A stretch of DNA of 64,000 nt from positions 806,001 through 870,000 of the forward strand of contig NC_088959.1 in the NCBI RefSeq assembly GCF_010111755.1. Reading direction: 5' to 3'. Position numbers and translations under genes: made by a program. The notes below the pieces were generated by a model, which saw nothing but the letters and a program-made list of their open reading frames with translations, had not been told where the DNA came from and did no database searches. The stretch is from Nakaseomyces glabratus (taxonomy: Eukaryota > Ascomycota > Saccharomycetes > Saccharomycetales > Saccharomycetaceae). Within the stretch, counting starts at the first letter, position 1, and every line of letters begins with the position of its first letter. This document shows positions 59,618 to 64,000 of this stretch, piece after piece.

Positions 59618-59859
59618 TGCTGTACTGATAGTATATTTGGCTATATGTGGTGTGGAACTCTGTTCAAAAGTTTATACTTTCTTTTTGACTATCTTGGTCT
59701 CAATTGTCCAACTATTCACTTATTCGTGATCCTCGTTGTTTGAAGTGAAAAAGTCAAGTATAAGGCCCATCGATAAAAAGTGACAAGAAGTAAGAGCTAA
59801 AGAAATGCTTAAGATATGTAAAGAAACTATGTATATGAATTACAAAAACTATCAACAGT

Positions 59860-62655
59860 TCAGATGCTTGTCTTCCGTTTACCAAGTGACATCTTTTTGC
59901 TCATGATCTTGATCAATTCTGGCTGTAGATCGTAGATTATACTCCTTAGTTGCTGGCTATTACCCATCACAGATAAATAGTCTTCCATTCTACTCACAAC
60001 AGTCTCTATTTTCATGCTGAATGATCCTGTGCTAGAGGGGTTTAAAAGAATATCAAATAGTGGATTCCAAATATCATGATTCCAGTATCTTTTTATCGTG
60101 CCTCTAATTCTGTAAGTACCCGAATTAGTATTATCTATCTCTATGGTTTTACCGAATAACATACAATACACTATACTAGCAAGACCATAATAGTCTGCTT
60201 CAAAACTCCATGGATCTCCTTTCCTCATAGCTGGACAATCTTGCATGTCTGTAGTCCAATCTGCAATAAATTTGGTATTCTTATCAAAGAGCTTCATATC
60301 AAACGATCGGCCAAAATCAATCAAGTATATACCTTTCTTGTGCCAGCCATTACCACCATGCTTATCATAGTTCCCTAGAAGACCATCACTAAATCTAATC
60401 ATACAATTATCTGGTTTGAGATCCCCGTGTATTATACCGACATCATGTAATCTTAACACAATTTTGATCAACTCCAATGACAAAAAGATACACAAACATT
60501 CATCAACTGAGTTGCTAGACTTTTCACCATAATAATTCACAAGATCAAGAATAGTACCCTGGTCTGCAAAATTTAAAACCAAATAACTTTCATCTAGAAA
60601 AAAGTGCAAAGAATATGCACTTATCACAGAGTCAAGTATTTTATCACCTTGTAAACGGTTTTCAATCTGTTTTAGGATATAGTATTCCCAAGAACTCGAT
60701 GGTGTCTCTACTTTCAGTGCTCTTATATCACCTCTATCGGACTCTGCAAGGTAAACAGTAGCATAACCACCTTGACCCAATTCACCTACTATACAATATA
60801 GTTCGTCGGCCTTTTTAAATTCTAGTATCTGTCTTTTGTTCTCTATCTTAGAGGCTTTATGCATTTTCTTTAGATGTGAGCTCATTTTCAAATTTTGGTT
60901 GTATGAATAAAAAGTGGAATATGTAGATAATGGTGGCTGTATGTTAGTAAGCAAGGACAGTCGAAATTTCTTTGAGGTTGGATGGTTAATTATTTGCTTG
61001 TATTCCGGTATTTCCTTTCCCTGTGAGTTTGATTCTTTCGGAATTGGTTGTGAAATAAATGGTGAACTTTGAGATGGTATTACAGAGGATGGCTTGTCTT
61101 CATATATCTTAATTTTATTCCTTGGCAGCAATGTACGTGCAGTCTCTTTTATGGGTGTCATAAACTCCGGTAGTTTACTTTTATTGGGTATCGCTCTAAT
61201 AGGCGAACGGACATTGCTATTAGAAATTTCTCCTACATCAGTCCGAATGATGTTAGGTTTTGCTTCTGTTAAATCATCGAGATTCTTAGCAGTAAATCCC
61301 TCTGTGAAATTTTCATATTGGCTAAATTTACTTGTAGTATCTTCTTTTTCTCCTAAACCATTAAAATCTTCGTAATTTTGATTGAACATGGAATAAACTT
61401 CATTCATAGCATTCTTTGAGAACATTGTTACAGTCGGCGACGATGGCGCGCCATACTGTTTACTAGTCATACCTGGCATGGGCGCCTCTTTCAAAGGTAA
61501 TATTGATGTTGAAACATCTATTTTAGTTTTAACTGGCGAATCCACTTCGTATTTTGTATCTACATCCTTGTTTTCAGTGTTTAGACCAGGTATTGGAGGT
61601 TGGGTAGAAGGTAAGCCAGTAATTTTATCAGAAAGTATATTTCTGCGCTTGATATCAGCTTTAGAATTAGTCACAGATAAATCAAGGTTTCTTTTTACAC
61701 GATCCTGTTTCTTTCTTAATATATCCCTAGAAATAGAACTCTTTGCAAGGATTTCTTCTATGCAATATTCTTGTGAATCATCCGGAAACAATAGCTTGAA
61801 ATTACAAACTATCTTTTGAGGCTTTTTACCTTTCATTTCAACAACTTTGAGAACTTGGCTCTTATTTGATTTACTGTTTTTTTCTGGTGATTCACTATCA
61901 TGAAAGATAGGTATCTTGGGTTTAGATTGAGGTATCAGATCATCATTATCATTCTGTTCTTCATTTAAAGTTTTACTTGTATTATCGTTTTTATTGTCCA
62001 AGTTTGTAACATCTTCTTTTCTTATCTGTCGGAGAGGAATGGGACTCAAGTTCGAGGAGTCATAGTTAATAATAAACGTGGGTATTCGGTACGTGTTCAT
62101 AAATTGAATATACATGTTATTATTATCATTTGTAGTCCCATATTTCAAGGCATACTGTTCATAACTTGCAATAATTCTTTGTGTAGGAAAAGCGTTATTG
62201 TCCTTACCTAACCGTAGAATGGCTACCGATTCTTCACCTTTATTTATTGACGCTAAACATTCCGCTAATTGTTCATAAAATAGAGCCAATCGCACAGCGA
62301 TTTTTTTATGATAAAGATAGCATAATATATTTATTTTCTCATCAATGAACTCCTTGTATACCATGTTCATGTAACTAATCCATACTCTCAACAATCTGGG
62401 ATCATTCTTGAAGATTTCCAGATCCAAGAAGTACAAAAGGCATCTCTCCATAACATCCTGTAATACTTGACTACAGGAAATACCTTGACCTTCATTCTGG
62501 CAATGTTTCAAATGCTTAATGTATTCTAGATAGAGCTGCAGCGGATCATCCAGATTCTCTAGATCCTCATAGAGTAAATTTTCATAGTGCTTCCGCACAT
62601 CTTCGAGATTGGGCGTGGCTTGAGGCTTCGCCACCGCCCAGCTGTCAAAGACCAT
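59860..62655 (-). CDS. BUB1: spindle checkpoint kinase Bub1
   Basis: Bub1 is the kinetochore kinase of the spindle assembly checkpoint; it phosphorylates histone H2A to recruit shugoshin. The 931-residue protein (yeast 1021) has the N-terminal TPR-like Mad3/Bub1 domain (about 15-170, LQLYLEYIKHL, RCLLYFLDLEIFKNDPRLLRVWISYMN) and a GLEBS-like Bub3-binding motif (SPTVTMFSKNAMNEVYSMFNQNY, about residues 400-425). The C-terminal kinase has GELGQGGYATVYLAE, Lys648, HGDLKPDN (743-750, Asp745) and DFGRSF from Asp780. The intact kinase distinguishes it from the paralogue Mad3. In S. cerevisiae BUB1 (YGR188C) is not next to YGR165W, so a small rearrangement lies between MRPS35 and BUB1. Confidence 0.97.
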   Translation of the reverse strand: MVFDSWAVAKPQATPNLEDVRKHYENLLYEDLENLDDPLQLYLEYIKHLKHCQNEGQGISCSQVLQDVMERCLLYFLDLEIFKNDPRLLRVWISYMNMVYKEFIDEKINILCYLYHKKIAVRLALFYEQLAECLASINKGEESVAILRLGKDNNAFPTQRIIASYEQYALKYGTTNDNNNMYIQFMNTYRIPTFIINYDSSNLSPIPLRQIRKEDVTNLDNKNDNTSKTLNEEQNDNDDLIPQSKPKIPIFHDSESPEKNSKSNKSQVLKVVEMKGKKPQKIVCNFKLLFPDDSQEYCIEEILAKSSISRDILRKKQDRVKRNLDLSVTNSKADIKRRNILSDKITGLPSTQPPIPGLNTENKDVDTKYEVDSPVKTKIDVSTSILPLKEAPMPGMTSKQYGAPSSPTVTMFSKNAMNEVYSMFNQNYEDFNGLGEKEDTTSKFSQYENFTEGFTAKNLDDLTEAKPNIIRTDVGEISNSNVRSPIRAIPNKSKLPEFMTPIKETARTLLPRNKIKIYEDKPSSVIPSQSSPFISQPIPKESNSQGKEIPEYKQIINHPTSKKFRLSLLTNIQPPLSTYSTFYSYNQNLKMSSHLKKMHKASKIENKRQILEFKKADELYCIVGELGQGGYATVYLAESDRGDIRALKVETPSSSWEYYILKQIENRLQGDKILDSVISAYSLHFFLDESYLVLNFADQGTILDLVNYYGEKSSNSVDECLCIFLSLELIKIVLRLHDVGIIHGDLKPDNCMIRFSDGLLGNYDKHGGNGWHKKGIYLIDFGRSFDMKLFDKNTKFIADWTTDMQDCPAMRKGDPWSFEADYYGLASIVYCMLFGKTIEIDNTNSGTYRIRGTIKRYWNHDIWNPLFDILLNPSSTGSFSMKIETVVSRMEDYLSVMGNSQQLRSIIYDLQPELIKIMSKKMSLGKRKTSI

Positions 62656-63041
62656 TGTACATTTATCCGTATTCTTAACTTTCTATTAATTCCCAAGGAC
62701 TACAACTGATCTACGCATGTCAGTAATACCATCTTTTGTAGTTTTTTATTATGATGCTCATCGCAACGAAAGGTTGTGTGTCCTACATATCGTGCGAACG
62801 CGTAACAAGGCTACAATTTCAGGTACAGAGTATGTAATAAAATAGAAGGATAAGCAATTTAAACCAGACAATTGGTATCCAAATGAATTGATTTATATAG
62901 CTAGAACTGTACAATGCTAATCAACTTAGTTATGGACACTTATTTTAGCAATAAAAGACCTATATTAAGCATGACAAAATTGTACTCCATCATAGAGCTT
63001 CTATTCGAATTGTCATTTTATCAATAACAAGAACTTCTTAT
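62656..63041. promoter_or_regulatory. BUB1 promoter to tRNA-Gln spacer
   Basis: About 386 bp of AT-rich sequence with the BUB1 promoter on one side and tRNA flank on the other. An ACGCGT MluI-type box (MBF-like; within GAACGCGTAAC near 62797-62807) lies about 145 bp before the BUB1 ATG, which would suit G1/S-linked expression. No other gene is seen. Confidence 0.45.
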
Positions 63042-63113
63042 GGTTCTATAGTGTAGTGGTTATCACTTTCGGTTTTGATCCGAACAACCCCGGTTCGAAT
63101 CCGGGTAGGACCT
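63042..63113 (+). tRNA. tRNA-Gln(TTG)
   Basis: A 72-nt gene with a full cloverleaf. GGTTCTA pairs with TAGGACC with discriminator T; the anticodon arm TTCGG-TTTTGAT-CCGAA reads TTG; the B box is GGTTCGAATCC. There is no intron, and a T6 run follows at 63118-63123. Close to the S. cerevisiae tRNA-Gln(UUG). Confidence 0.97.
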
Positions 63114-63619
63114 ATTATTTTTTGACGTGTTTTTGACACAAAAAAATTGGCTTCATAATGAGCTTTCTGTAATCTTTATCGATACAGGCGGCTGCAAACT
63201 AGTACATTCATAACAATTTGTAACCTTCACTTGCTAGCCCAATGTTCTACCGCCGTAGATGCACTGGTTTATCGATTTTTTTGTGACATTGCAACTTTAT
63301 GTTAATTACTGAAATATTTATTTCTATTAACTTTGTAACTGGAAGTATCTATAAGCAGTTGCTTCCGATTGTGTTTCTTTACCTTGAAGCTTTTATTCTA
63401 ACTAGTTCATCAAGTGATAGCAAGCTCATTAATTTGTGTTAAACTAAAGTTACCCATATTGAGGATAAGTGAAGTTCAAAATCGAGAGAATAATAATTAT
63501 ATAACAATTTATCGAATCAACTAATAAATCAAAGGCATAAATACAGAAAATAGTAAAGTACCTAGAGATAACTAAAGAAACATTAACAAACTCTAAAATT
63601 TGCGTAAGAGACAGAAAAA
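63114..63619. promoter_or_regulatory. tRNA-Gln to RNA-binding protein gene spacer
   Basis: About 506 bp of AT-rich DNA with the tRNA terminator and the promoter and probable 5' UTR of the next gene (A-rich up to the ATG). No further gene is recognised. Confidence 0.45.
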
Positions 63620-64000
63620 ATGTCTACTTTAATGCTTGCAGATATATTGAAGCAAGTATCGTTGAACAACAGGAAGTTACCAGAGAATAATTTACCTGGC
63701 ATCGAGAAGAAACCTAGAAGAATTGTTTCCGATGCGTCTTCTAGATCAGAAACTTTAGAGATAGTTGATATTAGGACCGAAAACTTGGGTACAAATGTAC
63801 AAAACAACATTGCTCTATTTGTTGGAAATTTGGCAGAAGAGATTACAAGTGAAAGGCTTACTGAAATGTTTAAAGTATACAAATCATTTATTTCGGCTAA
63901 GGTTTGTACAAACGCCGATGATAATAGATCACTAGGACACGGATACATCAATTTTGGAAACAAAGAAGACGCAGAAAGAGCCACAGAAGATTTTAATTAT
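63620..64000 (+). CDS. Pes4/Mip6-like RRM RNA-binding protein, 3' end outside window
   Basis: The first 127 codons of a plus-strand gene that runs past the window edge. The ATG (AGAAAAAATGTCTACT) has the ideal A-rich yeast context. After about 60 non-conserved residues (MSTLMLADILKQVSLNNRK...) an RRM begins: NIALFVGNLAEEITSERLTEMFKVY, then SFISAKVC and RSLGHGYINF (RNP1). This is the poly(A)-binding-protein type of RRM1, and SFISAKVC...SLGHGY resembles yeast Pes4 and Mip6, meiotic and mRNA-export-linked proteins with four RRMs. Assignment between PES4, MIP6 or another PAB-like protein cannot be settled from the fragment. Confidence 0.8.
   Translation, partial: MSTLMLADILKQVSLNNRKLPENNLPGIEKKPRRIVSDASSRSETLEIVDIRTENLGTNVQNNIALFVGNLAEEITSERLTEMFKVYKSFISAKVCTNADDNRSLGHGYINFGNKEDAERATEDFNY

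Overview
The window is a gene-dense stretch of nuclear chromosome from a post-whole-genome-duplication budding yeast. Every confident gene is an intronless orthologue of a Saccharomyces cerevisiae gene. Conserved leucines are encoded by CTG (for example in the RHO1 [10 protein letters not shown] segment), so the CTG-clade code is excluded. Protein similarity and the shuffled gene order fit a Nakaseomyces species, most likely Candida (Nakaseomyces) glabrata. That species call is inference from recall, not a search.

Layout. Four blocks follow one another, each colinear with a different S. cerevisiae region. (1) 1-9633: MED17 (5' end cut by the window), PRO3, YAT2, GCD11, the YER022W-YER025W order. 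(2) 9952-29536: BUR1, ORC4, TIF3, an extra large gene, MMS1, RHO1, MRP2, MET16, NUT2, the YPR161C-YPR168W order. (3) 29747-39182: MYG1, COG3, the YER158C orthologue, an inserted sodium:solute-symporter-type permease, BUR6, the YER156C-YER159C order. (4) 44158-59617: YIP1, MSM1, PSD2, LSO2, PUS6, PEX35, CLC1, TRS65, MRPS35, the YGR172C-YGR165W order. BUB1, a tRNA-Gln and the 5' end of a PES4/MIP6-like RNA-binding protein gene close the window. Between blocks 3 and 4 lies a roughly 5-kb stretch without a recognisable protein gene, holding tRNA-Arg(ACG) near one end and tRNA-Ser(AGA) near the other.

Themes. Most genes are housekeeping: Mediator (MED17, NUT2), transcription (BUR1, BUR6), translation initiation (GCD11, TIF3), mitochondrial translation (MRP2, MSM1, MRPS35), replication and genome stability (ORC4, MMS1, BUB1), trafficking (COG3, YIP1, CLC1, TRS65) and amino-acid, sulfate, lipid and carnitine metabolism (PRO3, MET16, PSD2, YAT2). 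They act in separate pathways and are not co-regulated as a unit.

Most worth a second look: a second MMS1/DDB1-like gene directly upstream of MMS1; a YAT2 protein with serine where carnitine acyltransferases carry the catalytic histidine; the 5-kb gene desert with a perfect 13-bp hairpin and other inverted repeats; a GC-rich permease gene absent from the S. cerevisiae order at this place; and several unusual repeat or palindrome arrays in promoters.
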